In this document: piece after piece, positions 1-8,558 of the stretch | Numbering within the stretch: position 1 is the stretch's first letter | How the letters are laid out: each line of letters begins with the position of its first letter | From: Spirochaetaceae bacterium | GTDB taxonomy: Bacteria; Spirochaetota; Spirochaetia; SZUA-6; Bin103 | Direction: 5' to 3' | DNA length: 54,473 nucleotides | Assembly: GCA_028818385.1 (NCBI GenBank) | Contig: JAPPNY010000059.1 | Coordinates: forward strand, 1 to 54,473 | Position numbers and translations under genes: made by a program | Notes under the pieces: model-generated | Databases searched by the model: none | What the model was told of the DNA's origin: nothing | What the model saw: only the letters and a program-made list of their open reading frames with translations

Positions 1-253
1 GCTTCAACTTGGTCCCGGAGACTGCCTGATTCTGCTTGTTTCTAAGGAGGAGGAGCGTGTACAGGACTCGCCAGTCACCGATTCGGAGCCGGAAACCGTC
101 GATCGCAGTCAATGCAGTTACGTTGCTGTTCGGTGCGAAGGGGTCGCCTGCGAGGTCGTCGATCTTGCTGATGATGGTTCGCTCCGTGTTCCTGGGTATT
201 CTGCGGAGCCGCCGCCGTGCGTCCTTCGTGATAACGACGGTGAACACCGCCAT
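1..253 (-). CDS. RelE/ParE-family toxin, partial at window edge
   Basis: The minus strand from the ATG at 253 reads as a RelE/ParE-superfamily toxin. It has an N-terminal strand followed by a basic helix (KDARRRLRRIPRN), then KIDDLAGDPF, then the core strands GFRLRIGDWRVLY. In this family such proteins are mRNA interferases or gyrase poisons paired with an antitoxin. After RVLYTL the expected C-terminal strand with its conserved Arg and Tyr is not recognisable, and the frame stays open to the window edge. The C-terminus is therefore either diverged, frameshifted or fused. No antitoxin gene lies upstream: the M81 peptidase gene ends only 66 bp away. A partner could lie beyond the edge. Confidence 0.6.
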   Translation of the reverse strand, partial: MAVFTVVITKDARRRLRRIPRNTERTIISKIDDLAGDPFAPNSNVTALTAIDGFRLRIGDWRVLYTLLLLRNKQNQAVSGTKLK

Positions 254-319
254 CAATGGTATCTAATAGAGAATATCGCGTCAAGATGGCATTCACTGCC
301 TGAGGTTGAACCTTCCGAC

Positions 320-1816
320 TCACAGGCTTGGCGTGAACAAGGGCTCCGGCAGCGGGTCGAGCGGGTAGATCGGGCGGGGAAGGTGCTTCCATTCGAGGTC
401 GCGCAGCCCTGACTGGGTGGCGCCGGGCGTGTCGGCGCGGATCACCTGCGAGGTCCAGCGGCGGTAGTACTGCCAGTTGCTGGCGGTCTTCACGACGACG
501 ATCCCGGCGTCCGCGACTTCGAGGCCGAAGTGCTCGTAGACCGCGGGGTGGTTGCCGCCGATGCCGGTGCGCTCGCTGACGACGATGTGCACGGAGCCGC
601 TGCGGAGCAGGCAGGCGGTGCCCATGTCGAAGGAGGCGATGGCCTGCACCGGAACCTCCATCAGGCCGCCGCCCACGGCCACCACCACCTCCGCGTCGAT
701 CTCCACGGGGTCGCCGAAGTGGGGATCCAGCCGGCGGCCGACCGGCCCGCGCACCGATCCCCCGGCACCGGCACGGGCGGCTTGCCGGGCCATGGCCGGA
801 TCGACGATCGGCACCAGGGCCATCTGCGGCGGCCGCTGGCGGAGCAGCTCGGCCAGCAGGGTCGTGCTGTCGCCGGGAGCGCCGCCCCAGACGCTGTCGC
901 CGGTGTCGGACAGCACGACCAGGCCGCGGTCGGCGGCGACCGCCTGCGCTACCGCCTCCGACGGACTGATGCTGTCCTGCTTCAGGAACTCGTCGCGCAG
1001 CTCCCAGGCCAGGTCGGCCAACTCGCCGGCCAGCCGCTCGGCCAGCTCCCGGTCGCCGTCGGTAACGACCGCGCACGCCCAGCCGCCTTCGGGGATGTCC
1101 ATCCACGGCTGCATGGGAAAGGTCGAGGCGGACGCCACGCCGGGCAGCCGCTCCATGGCCCGCGCGCGGTCGAACCAGGCATTCATGGGACCGGCCGCGG
1201 TCAGGTACTGCTCCTGGTGGGTGATGAGCGGGATCTTCCGCCACGCGATGGCGGGTTTCAGATCGCCCCGCAGGATGGGCATGAGCAGGCGGGCGGCGAG
1301 CTGCCCGGTGTCGCGCATCGCGTGCGGCTGCGTGCGGTGCGCGACCAGCGCGTCGCAGTTGTCGACCATGCGCTGCGTGAGGTTGGCGTGGTGGTCGAGC
1401 GACAGCACGATCGGCGTGTCCGGGCCGATGGCGGCGCGGACCCGTTCCTGCAGGCGGCCCTCGACGTCGGGATCGTCCAGGGCCACGGCGGCTCCATGCA
1501 GGGCCAGGTAGACGGCGTCGAAAGGGGCCTGGGCGCGGATGCCGGCGAGGATGCGCTCCTCGAACCAGGCGCGGGTGTCGGGCGTGAGCGGGCCGTGCGC
1601 GCCGGCGGTGGCGTGGATGACCGGGCACGGCTCCCAGTCGAAGCCGGCCGCGTCGAGCTCGTGCAGGAAGCCGCCGATCTCGTGGTTGGAGCGGTTCTTC
1701 AGGGCCGCGGGACCCTCGGCCAGCCCGTACGCCCGGAAGGTGTCGAGGGTCGTCCGCTGGGACGTGAAGGTGCTGGTCTCCTGGGTGTAGGCGACGATCG
1801 CCACGCGGGGTCTCAT
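320..1816 (-). CDS. M81 family metallopeptidase (MlrC-like, microcystinase family)
   Basis: This 498-residue protein matches the M81/MlrC family: an N-terminal catalytic domain (former DUF1485) and a C-terminal MlrC_C domain. Candidate zinc ligands are visible in SLDHHANLT (Asp141, His143) and in ETSTF (Glu13), and ALHGA (His107) is another conserved block. MlrC of Sphingomonads opens linear microcystin or tetrapeptides; most relatives have unknown peptide or amide substrates. I chose the ATG at 1816 over an in-frame start at 1885 because GGAG lies a few bases upstream and MRPRVAIVAY begins the conserved fold. It is the last gene of a likely three-gene minus-strand operon, 46 bp after the MFS gene, so a coupled uptake and hydrolysis role is a reasonable inference. 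Confidence 0.82.
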   Translation of the reverse strand: MRPRVAIVAYTQETSTFTSQRTTLDTFRAYGLAEGPAALKNRSNHEIGGFLHELDAAGFDWEPCPVIHATAGAHGPLTPDTRAWFEERILAGIRAQAPFDAVYLALHGAAVALDDPDVEGRLQERVRAAIGPDTPIVLSLDHHANLTQRMVDNCDALVAHRTQPHAMRDTGQLAARLLMPILRGDLKPAIAWRKIPLITHQEQYLTAAGPMNAWFDRARAMERLPGVASASTFPMQPWMDIPEGGWACAVVTDGDRELAERLAGELADLAWELRDEFLKQDSISPSEAVAQAVAADRGLVVLSDTGDSVWGGAPGDSTTLLAELLRQRPPQMALVPIVDPAMARQAARAGAGGSVRGPVGRRLDPHFGDPVEIDAEVVVAVGGGLMEVPVQAIASFDMGTACLLRSGSVHIVVSERTGIGGNHPAVYEHFGLEVADAGIVVVKTASNWQYYRRWTSQVIRADTPGATQSGLRDLEWKHLPRPIYPLDPLPEPLFTPSL

Positions 1817-1862
1817 CGGGTCTCCGTCATGGTACTTGGCCGCTTGACGGGGGGACAGCAGG

Positions 1863-3065
1863 TCAGCCGTCGCCGGCCGCCGCATCGGCGCGGCGGCGCT
1901 GCTCGGCCGGCTCGGGGAGGAGGGCGAATGCCACGGCGCCGGCCAGGCCCAGCACGCCGACCGCCAATGCGCTGCCGGCCAGGCTGAGCGCGGCCGCGGC
2001 TACGCCGGCGACGGTGGGTCCCACGACGCTGCCGATGTCGCTGATCAGCCGCCAGAGGCCCAGGAACTGCCCGGTGCGGCCGGCCGGCGCCAGGTCGGCC
2101 CCGTAGGTCATGTTGATGCCGCTGCCCAGCCCGTTGCCGACGGCGCCGATCAGGCCGACGGCCAGCAGCGCCGCGAACGACTGCGTCAATGGGGTGGCCG
2201 CGAGCCCCACGGCGAGCAGCAGGGTCGCGGGTGCGGAGGCGAAGCGGCGCCCGAAACGGTCCATGACGATGCCGGCCGGCAGGAACATGACGATCTCCAT
2301 GCCCGCGGTCAGTCCTGCCACCAGCCCGATCTCCACCACGTCGAGGCCGATGTACGCGCCCCACAGCGGAACGATCAACCGCCTGGAGGTGCGGAGGACG
2401 GACAGCGCGACCATGGCTGCGCCGGCCGTCGTCAGGATCCGCCGTCCGCTGCGCAGCTCCCGCCAGAGGCCGCCGAGGGCGCCGCCGCGCCGGCCGGCGA
2501 CGGCTGCGATCCCCTGCGGGGGAAAGGACGGCATCAGGCGCATCATCAGCGCGGACGCGACGAGCGCCAGCACGATGGGCACCACGAAGATCGCCTGCAG
2601 GCCGAACCGGTCGCCGATGAAGCCGCCGGCGATCGGTCCGATCAGGCTGCCGATGCGGGTCACGCCGCCAGTGGTGGCCAGCGCGCGCCCACGCAACTGC
2701 GGCGAGGCGGCGCGGCTCATCCAGGCCAGGCGCGCCAGCATCCAGGCGCCGTGGCAGGCGCCGATGCCCAGCAGCAGAGCCCCGAACGCCGACGCCGCGT
2801 CGACCAGCGCGATGCCCGCGCAGCAGCCGGCCAGCGCCACGCCGGCCGAGGCCTGGAGGCGTTTCTCGCCGAAGCGAGCGCAGGCCAGCCCGATCGGTAC
2901 GGCGATGACCATGCCGCCGAGGCCGTGCAGGGCGAAGGCTGCGCCGGCGCCCGCGAACCCGGCGCCCAACTCCACCGCCAGCAGCGGGATGAACGGGAAG
3001 ATCGCGGCGACGCCGGCCGACTCCAGCAGCACCGGCAGGAACACCGGCACCATCAGCCCGCGCAT
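1863..3065 (-). CDS. MFS transporter
   Basis: This is a 400-residue hydrophobic protein with about 12 predicted membrane segments in two halves. The segments include FLPVLLESAGVAAIFPFIPL at the start and repeated GLIGAVGNGLGSG-type glycine-rich helices. A cytoplasmic loop near the middle is basic (GRRGG, RELRSGRR), and an Arg-rich DRFGRRF loop follows helix 8, as is usual in the major facilitator superfamily. The start is the ATG at 3065, after a GGCGGGG stretch and 54 bp past the aminotransferase stop codon. It sits between a PLP enzyme and an M81 peptidase on the same strand. Substrate and direction cannot be read from the sequence; a drug or metabolite exporter is as likely as an importer. 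Confidence 0.85.
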   Translation of the reverse strand: MRGLMVPVFLPVLLESAGVAAIFPFIPLLAVELGAGFAGAGAAFALHGLGGMVIAVPIGLACARFGEKRLQASAGVALAGCCAGIALVDAASAFGALLLGIGACHGAWMLARLAWMSRAASPQLRGRALATTGGVTRIGSLIGPIAGGFIGDRFGLQAIFVVPIVLALVASALMMRLMPSFPPQGIAAVAGRRGGALGGLWRELRSGRRILTTAGAAMVALSVLRTSRRLIVPLWGAYIGLDVVEIGLVAGLTAGMEIVMFLPAGIVMDRFGRRFASAPATLLLAVGLAATPLTQSFAALLAVGLIGAVGNGLGSGINMTYGADLAPAGRTGQFLGLWRLISDIGSVVGPTVAGVAAAALSLAGSALAVGVLGLAGAVAFALLPEPAEQRRRADAAAGDG

Positions 3066-3118
3066 GGTGGCCCCGCCGGGGACCGCGCCGCCGGGGGCGG
3101 CCTGCGCGCGATCGCGGC

Positions 3119-4471
3119 TCAGCGGAGGACCTCGTCCGCCTTCATCTGCCGGAGGGCATCCTCCACCGCCGCCACGGTGTGGTCGACCTGCGCGTCGCTG
3201 TGGACGGCGCTGACGATGAACGCTCCGCCGATTGCGTCGACGCCGCGGTTGAGCAGCGCCCGCTTGAACGGCTCGCTGTAGCGCGGATCGCGCCCCTCGG
3301 CGACCACTTCCCGCGGCGCCGTGCAGAGCTCCGGGTCGCCGTCGTGGGTGGTGCCGAACACGACCCAGACCATCGAGGCCCGCTGGTGGCAGAAGCAGGA
3401 CACGCCGGCGGCGGCGATCGCGCGGGCGATGCCCTGGCGCAGGCGGCGGGCGGCCCGCTCGGCTGCTTCGTTGGCGGCGCCGTCGGCGATGAGCTCCAGG
3501 CAGCGCGTGCCGACGGCGGCGCTCAGGGGGTTGGCGTTGAAGGTGCCGGGATGGCCGATGCGCCGGCGCGCGTCCACCTCGGGCGGGAACGACATGATGT
3601 TGAGCAGGTCGGTGCGTCCGCCGACCGCGCCGCCGGGCAGGCCGCCGGCCAGGATCTTGGCCAGCGTGGTCAGGTCGGGCCGGACACCGTAGCGCTCCTG
3701 TGCACCGCCCCTGGAGACGCGGAAGCCGGTGACTACCTCGTCGAAGATGAGGAGCACGTCCCGCCGCGCGGTGATCTCGCGCAGTTGGCGCAGGAAGTCC
3801 GGGTGCACGCCGTAGAAGCCCATGGCGCCGCCGGTGGGCTCTATCATCACGGCGGCGACGTCGCCCGCCGCAAGCGTCTCGTCGACCGCGTCCGCATCGG
3901 CCTCCGGCAGCACCGTGACCGTGGCGCGGGTCGCGTCCGGGATGCCGGTCGCCGGGTAGCGGCCGGAGCCGCCGGCGACGTAGTCGTGCCAGCCGTGGAA
4001 GTGGTCGGCGAAGGTCACGATGCGCTCGCGGCCCGTGCAACCGCGGGCGATGCGAATCGCCATCATCGACGCCTCGGTGCCGGAGCTGTGGAAGCGGATG
4101 CGCTCGACCGACGGCATCAGCGCCTGCACCGCGCGCGCCCAGGCGATCTCCTGCTCGGTGTTGGCGCCGAGCTGCGTGCCGTGCGGGAGCTGAGCGGTGG
4201 CGGCGGCGACTAGCTCCGGGTGGCTGTGGCCGAGCAGCAGCGCGCCGTGACCCATCACGTAGTCGACGTACTCGTGGCCGTCGACGTCCCACTTGCTGGC
4301 GCCGTGGGCGCGGGTCATGAAGACCGGGAAGGGCAGCAGGCGGCGCACGTCGTGGGTGGCGCCGCCGGGGAACACGTCGAGCGCGTCCCGGAAGAGCTCC
4401 GCGGAGCGGGGATGGAGCGCGATGTATTCGCGGGTGATCGAGTCGGATGCGGTGAGCGTCGGGCCTGCCAT
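3119..4471 (-). CDS. Class III aminotransferase (glutamate-1-semialdehyde aminomutase-like)
   Basis: This 450-residue PLP enzyme has fold-type I, class III features: HSSGTEA (129-134), the cofactor ring-binding Asp244 in FDEVVTGFR, and the Schiff-base Lys272 in TLAKILAGGLPGG. The motif order and the FPGGATHD start resemble glutamate-1-semialdehyde 2,1-aminomutase (HemL). Many such paralogues act in secondary or amino-acid metabolism, and no haem genes are nearby, so HemL itself is not asserted. It is the first gene of the minus-strand set with the MFS transporter and M81 peptidase. The upstream 113 bp are shared with a divergent vapBC module. Confidence 0.85.
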   Translation of the reverse strand: MAGPTLTASDSITREYIALHPRSAELFRDALDVFPGGATHDVRRLLPFPVFMTRAHGASKWDVDGHEYVDYVMGHGALLLGHSHPELVAAATAQLPHGTQLGANTEQEIAWARAVQALMPSVERIRFHSSGTEASMMAIRIARGCTGRERIVTFADHFHGWHDYVAGGSGRYPATGIPDATRATVTVLPEADADAVDETLAAGDVAAVMIEPTGGAMGFYGVHPDFLRQLREITARRDVLLIFDEVVTGFRVSRGGAQERYGVRPDLTTLAKILAGGLPGGAVGGRTDLLNIMSFPPEVDARRRIGHPGTFNANPLSAAVGTRCLELIADGAANEAAERAARRLRQGIARAIAAAGVSCFCHQRASMVWVVFGTTHDGDPELCTAPREVVAEGRDPRYSEPFKRALLNRGVDAIGGAFIVSAVHSDAQVDHTVAAVEDALRQMKADEVLR

Positions 4472-4552
4472 GGTCAGGACGGTAGGCCGATCCGGCTCGG
4501 CCGCACAACGCGCCCGCTACAGACGAGTCATCACGGGTATCCTGAGTACTTG

Positions 4553-4579
4553 CAATGTGCTGCAAATAGCAGCACATTG
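4553..4579. promoter_or_regulatory. Perfect inverted repeat, probable VapBC operator
   Basis: Eleven-base arms CAATGTGCTGC and GCAGCACATTG are separated by five bases (AAATA) and are exactly complementary. The repeat ends 5 bp before the vapB start codon. FitA-type ribbon-helix-helix antitoxins bind such repeats with their toxin and repress their own operon, so this is most simply the autoregulatory operator. As RNA the same sequence would form a hairpin right before the start codon. Confidence 0.6.
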
Positions 4580-4584
4580 ATTTC

Positions 4585-4821
4585 ATGACACGATCGATCA
4601 CCATTCGCGATGTTCCGGGCGAGGCGTGCGATGAGCTCAGCGCCCGGGCAGCAGCCAGCGGACGGTCCTTGCAGGCCTATCTGCGCCTCAAGCTGGTCGA
4701 GTTGGCGGAGCGCCCGGACCCTGAAGTGGTCCTGCGCAGAATCGCCGAGCGGGTCGACCGCACCGGCAGCACGCTTTCCGCCGCCAGCATCCTCCGGCAC
4801 CGAGATGCCGATCGACGATGA
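4585..4821 (+). CDS. VapB/FitA-like ribbon-helix-helix antitoxin
   Basis: This is a 78-residue protein. Its N-terminal MTRSITIRDVP strand followed by two helices ([23 protein letters not shown]) is the ribbon-helix-helix fold of FitA-type antitoxins. The Arg-rich tail (VVLRRIAERVDR) would wrap the toxin. It overlaps the following PIN toxin gene by 4 bp (ATGA), the usual arrangement of vapBC. No clear Shine-Dalgarno sequence is present, because the inverted repeat at 4553-4579 occupies that position. Confidence 0.85.
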   Translation: MTRSITIRDVPGEACDELSARAAASGRSLQAYLRLKLVELAERPDPEVVLRRIAERVDRTGSTLSAASILRHRDADRR

Positions 4822-5216
4822 CGATGGTTCTCGACGCCAGCGCCGCGGTGGCCGTGCTGGTCGACAAGGGAACCGATGGTCGATGGGCGCGGCGGCAGCT
4901 TGCCGCCGGATCGGCCGCGGCGCCGCATCTGATGCCCGCCGAGGCCGCCAACATCCTGAGACGCGCCACCCTCGCCGGAGAGATCTCCGCGGACACCGCG
5001 TCGCTGGCACACGCCGACCTGTTGGAGCTCGACGTCGAGCTGTTCGACTACCGGCCGCTCGCAACACGTGTGTGGCAACTCCGTGAGAACGTGACCGCAT
5101 ACGATGGTTGGTACGTCGCGCTGGCGGAGTCGTTGGCGGTCGATCTGATCACCTTGGACCGGCGCCTGGCGCGCGCGCCCGGTTGTCTCTGCGCGTTTCG
5201 CACGCCCGACGACTGA
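4818..5216 (+). CDS. VapC PIN-domain toxin
   Basis: This is a 132-residue PIN-domain ribonuclease. The four acidic residues of the metal site are visible: Asp6 in VLDASAAV, Glu42 in MPAEAANIL, Asp96 in AYDGWYVALAE and Asp114 in ITLDRRL. VapC toxins cut tRNA or rRNA when released from their antitoxin. The start overlaps the vapB stop in ATGA. It converges with the amidohydrolase gene 33 bp further on. Confidence 0.88.
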   Translation: MTMVLDASAAVAVLVDKGTDGRWARRQLAAGSAAAPHLMPAEAANILRRATLAGEISADTASLAHADLLELDVELFDYRPLATRVWQLRENVTAYDGWYVALAESLAVDLITLDRRLARAPGCLCAFRTPDD

Positions 5217-5248
5217 GGCGACGGTCCTGCTGACGCTGACGGCCTCGA

Positions 5249-6808
5249 CTACTTGCGCGCCAGCACGCGGCCGGGCAGGGCGCCGGTGGGGGTGCCGTCG
5301 GCGATGATCGGGCGGCCGTTGACCATCACCCATCGCATGCCGACCGCTTCCCGGCGCGGTTCCTCCCACGTGGAGCGGGCGGCCACCGTTTCGGCGTCGA
5401 ACACCGCCACGTCGGCCGCCGCGCCCACCCGGATCACGCCCCGGTCGGGGACGCGGAAGCGCTCGGCCGGGAAGCCGGCCATCTTGTAGACCGCCTCCGG
5501 CAGGCCCAGCAGGCCGCGGTCGCGGACGAACTCGCCCAGCACGCGGGCGAAGCAGCCGAAGCTGCGCGGGTGCGGGTGGGGGACGTCGTAGACGCCGTCA
5601 CTGGCGACCATCATGCGCGGGTGCACGGCGGTCGCGGCGATGACCGGCTCGTGCTCCTCCACCGGTGTCTGCCAGGGGAAGACCATGGTCACCGCTCCCT
5701 CTTCCTCCATGACGAGGTCGAAGGCGAACTCCTCGATCGACTTTCCGGCCGCCGCAGCGAGGTCGGCGGTGCGCTCGCCGACATGGCGGCCGGAACGGCT
5801 GTAGCCGACGATCTGATCGCCGCGTCCCAGGTACTTGGCCAGCCCTGCCACCGCGAGGCCGCGCACGCCGGGCCGGCGCAGCCGCTCGGCCATGGCCGGC
5901 CAGCCGCCGGGGTGCAGGTGGATGGGCATCGCCATCTCCAGGTGGGTCATGCCGGCCGGGTACAGGTAGGACTCGAACGAGAGGTCCACCCCCTCGTGCT
6001 CCACCTGCTCCAGCGCCGCGCCCGAGTCCGCGTCGACACGCTCGTGGCTGACGTGCACCGGGCACCCGGAGGCCTTGGCCAGCTCGATCGTCTCCCGCCA
6101 CGCGACCGGGCGGCCCAGGTGCGAGTAGCGTTGGTGGGCGGCGTAGATGCCGCCGTGCTCGGCGGTGACCCGGCAGAGGCGCACCAGCTCGTCGAAGCTG
6201 GCGTTGGCGCTCGGCTGGTAGTCCAGCCCCAGGCAGAGCGCGCCGGCGCCAGCGTCCATCCACTCGCGGGTACCGTGCTCCATCGCCTGCAGCTCGTCCG
6301 GGGTGGCGTGGCGGGCGTCCCATCCCATCGCCCGCAGGCGCACGGCGCAGTGCGGGACCTGCGGGAACACGTTCAGCGGCGTCGTGCCGGCGAAGCGGTC
6401 CAGGTAGGAGTCGATGGTCGGCCAGCGCGCCTCCAGCTCCGAGCCGCCGTAGAGGGTCGCGGTGTAGGCGAACAGCTCCTCGCACTGCGGCGAGTCGAGC
6501 GGCGCCCAGCCGAAGCCGTCCGGGTGCAGCAGGTTGGTGGTGATCCCCTGCCGGGCGCCCACCAGGCTGTCGTGGCCGGCGAGCAGCGCCAGCTCCGAGT
6601 GCACGTGCACGTCGATGAACCCGGGGGTGACCGTGAGCCCGCTGGCGTCGACTGTGGTGTCCGCCGTGGCGGAGCCGAGGTCGCCGATGGCCGCGATCGA
6701 GTCGCCCTGCAGTCCGACGTCCGCCCGGTAGGCGGGGCCGCCGGTGCCGTCGACGATGGTGCCGCCGGTGATGAGCACGGAGAAGGTCGGAGCGGTATTC
6801 AGGCCCAT
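5249..6808 (-). CDS. D-aminoacylase / N-acyl-D-amino-acid deacylase family amidohydrolase
   Basis: This 519-residue amidohydrolase has the expected motifs in order: a short beta-sandwich start (VLITGGTIVDGTGG), the HxH metal pair in TPGFIDVHVH, GAGALCLGLDYQPS, the HVSHERV block, a late DGVYD, and HPHPRSFGCFARVLGEFVRDRG, which is typical of N-acyl-D-amino-acid deacylases. The family hydrolyses N-acyl-D-amino acids; dihydroorotase-like relatives exist. I chose the ATG at 6808; a TTG at 6844 would add 12 residues. The gene diverges from the HAD phosphatase with about 100 bp between their starts. Confidence 0.8.
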   Translation of the reverse strand: MGLNTAPTFSVLITGGTIVDGTGGPAYRADVGLQGDSIAAIGDLGSATADTTVDASGLTVTPGFIDVHVHSELALLAGHDSLVGARQGITTNLLHPDGFGWAPLDSPQCEELFAYTATLYGGSELEARWPTIDSYLDRFAGTTPLNVFPQVPHCAVRLRAMGWDARHATPDELQAMEHGTREWMDAGAGALCLGLDYQPSANASFDELVRLCRVTAEHGGIYAAHQRYSHLGRPVAWRETIELAKASGCPVHVSHERVDADSGAALEQVEHEGVDLSFESYLYPAGMTHLEMAMPIHLHPGGWPAMAERLRRPGVRGLAVAGLAKYLGRGDQIVGYSRSGRHVGERTADLAAAAGKSIEEFAFDLVMEEEGAVTMVFPWQTPVEEHEPVIAATAVHPRMMVASDGVYDVPHPHPRSFGCFARVLGEFVRDRGLLGLPEAVYKMAGFPAERFRVPDRGVIRVGAAADVAVFDAETVAARSTWEEPRREAVGMRWVMVNGRPIIADGTPTGALPGRVLARK

Positions 6809-6911
6809 GGCCTGGATGATGGGTCCGGCGAGAGGGGCGCGCAAGCGGCACGAGAGGCCGTGCCCGTGCTACGGTGACACCGCCCGCGCCCATCCGGGTC
6901 CATCCGCACCC

Positions 6912-7625
6912 ATGTCTCCACTTCCCCGCGCTATGCTGATCGACCTGGACGACACCCTGCTGGCCACCACCGAGGCCGGCCGGCACGCCTTGGAGGTCAT
7001 CACCCGGCAGGTCGCCGACGACATCGCGGTGCCCCTGGCTCAGGTGAGCCAGGCCATGGCCGAGGCCGCCACCTGGTTCTGGTCGGACGAGGAGCGGCGC
7101 GCCCGCGCTCGCATGGACCAGTCCGGCGCGCGCGCCCGCATCGTCGAGCGCGCCCTGGAACTGCTGCGGTGCACGGTGCCCGTCGACGCGGAGGCCCTGG
7201 GCATCCGCGCCGTGGCGGAACGACTTCGCGTCCTGGAGCCGATCGCCGGTGCGTTCGAGACCGTCGCCGAGCTGCGCCGCCGCGGCGTGCGGCTGGCGCT
7301 GGTCACCAACGGCGGCGCCGCCGACCAGCGTGCCAAGATCGACCGGCACGCCGTCGACCGCCGATTCGACGCGGTGCTGGTGGAAGGCGAGGTGGGCTTC
7401 GGCAAGCCCGATCCGCGCATCTTCCGGCTCGCGCTCAAGCGGCTGGAGGTGACCGCCGCCGACGCGTGGATGATCGGCGACGACCTGCCCTGGGACATCG
7501 CGGGAGCGCAGGCGGTGGGCATCCACGGGGTGTGGGCGCGAGCCCACGCGGCGGAGGGCGCGACCGGCGACGGTACGGTAAAGCCGGACGGCACCGTGGG
7601 CACGATCGCCGAGCTGTTGGCCTGA
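6912..7625 (+). CDS. HAD superfamily hydrolase (subfamily IA)
   Basis: This 237-residue phosphatase-like protein carries all four HAD motifs: the nucleophile region IDLDDTLL near residue 10, VTNGG (motif II), the motif III Lys in VGFGKPDPRIF, and the acidic IGDDLPWDI (motif IV). A helical cap lies between motifs I and II. The family includes YjjG-like nucleotidases and phosphoglycolate phosphatases, but the substrate is not predictable here. The ATG at 6912 was chosen; a second in-frame ATG at 6933 begins MLIDLDDT. The next gene starts about 30 bp downstream. Confidence 0.85.
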   Translation: MSPLPRAMLIDLDDTLLATTEAGRHALEVITRQVADDIAVPLAQVSQAMAEAATWFWSDEERRARARMDQSGARARIVERALELLRCTVPVDAEALGIRAVAERLRVLEPIAGAFETVAELRRRGVRLALVTNGGAADQRAKIDRHAVDRRFDAVLVEGEVGFGKPDPRIFRLALKRLEVTAADAWMIGDDLPWDIAGAQAVGIHGVWARAHAAEGATGDGTVKPDGTVGTIAELLA

Positions 7626-7654
7626 GCCGCGCCGCCGTCGCTACCTTGGAGGCG

Positions 7655-8101
7655 ATGGCCACGCGGCTGCCGGTTCCTCCTCGCCTGCAACCGGTCGATC
7701 AGCGCCTGATCGCCTGGATGGACCGCCATGGCGTGCGCCTGCTGCGCGTGACCATCGGCGTGGTGTTCATCTGGTTCGGGGCGCTGAAGCTCTTCCCCGG
7801 CGCCAGCCCGGCGGCCGGCCTGATCGTGTCGACCTATCCGTTCCTGCCGGCCGGGCTGTTCCTGCCGTTCCTGGGCTGTTGGGAGATGGCCATCGGCGCA
7901 GGCTACGTTACCGGGCGCCTGCTGCGCGTCACGGTGGCGCTGATGTACGCCCAGATGCTGGGCGCGATGTCGCCGATCGTGCTGAACCCGGAAGCCGTGT
8001 TCGTCGCGGCGCCGTTCGTGCTGACCCTGGAAGGCCAGTACATCGTCAAGAACCTGGTCCTGCTGGCCGCCGCCATCGTCATCGGCGCGAAGGTGCGTTG
8101 A
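7655..8101 (+). CDS. DoxX-like small membrane protein
   Basis: This 148-residue protein has about four hydrophobic segments: VTIGVVFIWFGALKLF, FLPFLGCWEMAIGAGYV, VTVALMYAQMLGAM and the C-terminal NLVLLAAAIVIGA. The G-x-x-K-x-F start of helix 1 and the spacing of the helices resemble the DoxX/DUF417-type family, whose members are loosely linked to redox and quinone functions. GGAGG sits just upstream of the ATG. Its last 23 bp overlap the 3' end of the convergent vapC gene. The assignment rests on overall pattern only. Confidence 0.6.
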   Translation: MATRLPVPPRLQPVDQRLIAWMDRHGVRLLRVTIGVVFIWFGALKLFPGASPAAGLIVSTYPFLPAGLFLPFLGCWEMAIGAGYVTGRLLRVTVALMYAQMLGAMSPIVLNPEAVFVAAPFVLTLEGQYIVKNLVLLAAAIVIGAKVR

Positions 8102-8558
8102 CCGCCGGACCGGCGGAGCTCGGCGGCGGGTCGTTCAGCGGGTAATGGCATCTCGTGGTCGGGAAGCGCGTGAAGTCACGGTCTGCGGTGTGCACCTCGC
8201 CTCCATGCTCATCGGCATGCGCGGCGATCATCGCGTCGGTACACAGATTCCCTCCCGTTCCGGCGTTCTCCAGCAGATCGAAGAGCAGGCGGAACGCGTG
8301 CGGACCCGGCGTGAGCAGCCGGACGGTGGGTACGGCGAGCCACTCCTCCACGATCTCGCGCGCCCGGCCGACGGTCATGGGGTTGTCGCTCAGCGTGGGA
8401 TGGGTCATCAGCCGAACGAACGCGAGCACCACGACCCACGGGATGCCCACTGTTCGGGAGCCGGACAGCGTACGTTCCCACCACAGCCGCGCAGCGCGAT
8501 GGTGCGGCGACGTCGCGTCGTAGGCGTAGATCAGGAGGTTGACGTCGGGGACGATCAT
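8079..8558 (-). CDS. VapC-type PIN-domain toxin
   Basis: This 159-residue PIN protein belongs to the subgroup typified by VDVNxLLYA, a GFLR-like helix and GNLxxDA. Asp5 (VPDVNLLIYAYD), Asp108 (CTDAMIAAHADE) and the pair Asp126/Asp128 (TADRDFTRF) are visible. The second acidic position of other PIN toxins is replaced here by LAFVRL, which is usual for this subgroup. The ATG overlaps the vapB stop by 4 bp. The C-terminal 20 or so residues (PPPSSAGPAVN) are an unconserved tail that runs into the neighbouring convergent gene. Confidence 0.82.
   Translation of the reverse strand: MIVPDVNLLIYAYDATSPHHRAARLWWERTLSGSRTVGIPWVVVLAFVRLMTHPTLSDNPMTVGRAREIVEEWLAVPTVRLLTPGPHAFRLLFDLLENAGTGGNLCTDAMIAAHADEHGGEVHTADRDFTRFPTTRCHYPLNDPPPSSAGPAVNAPSRR

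Noticed and set aside
3119..4471. Naming the aminotransferase hemL
   Set aside because: The motifs fit the class, but paralogues with other roles are common and the context is a transporter and a peptidase, not tetrapyrrole synthesis.
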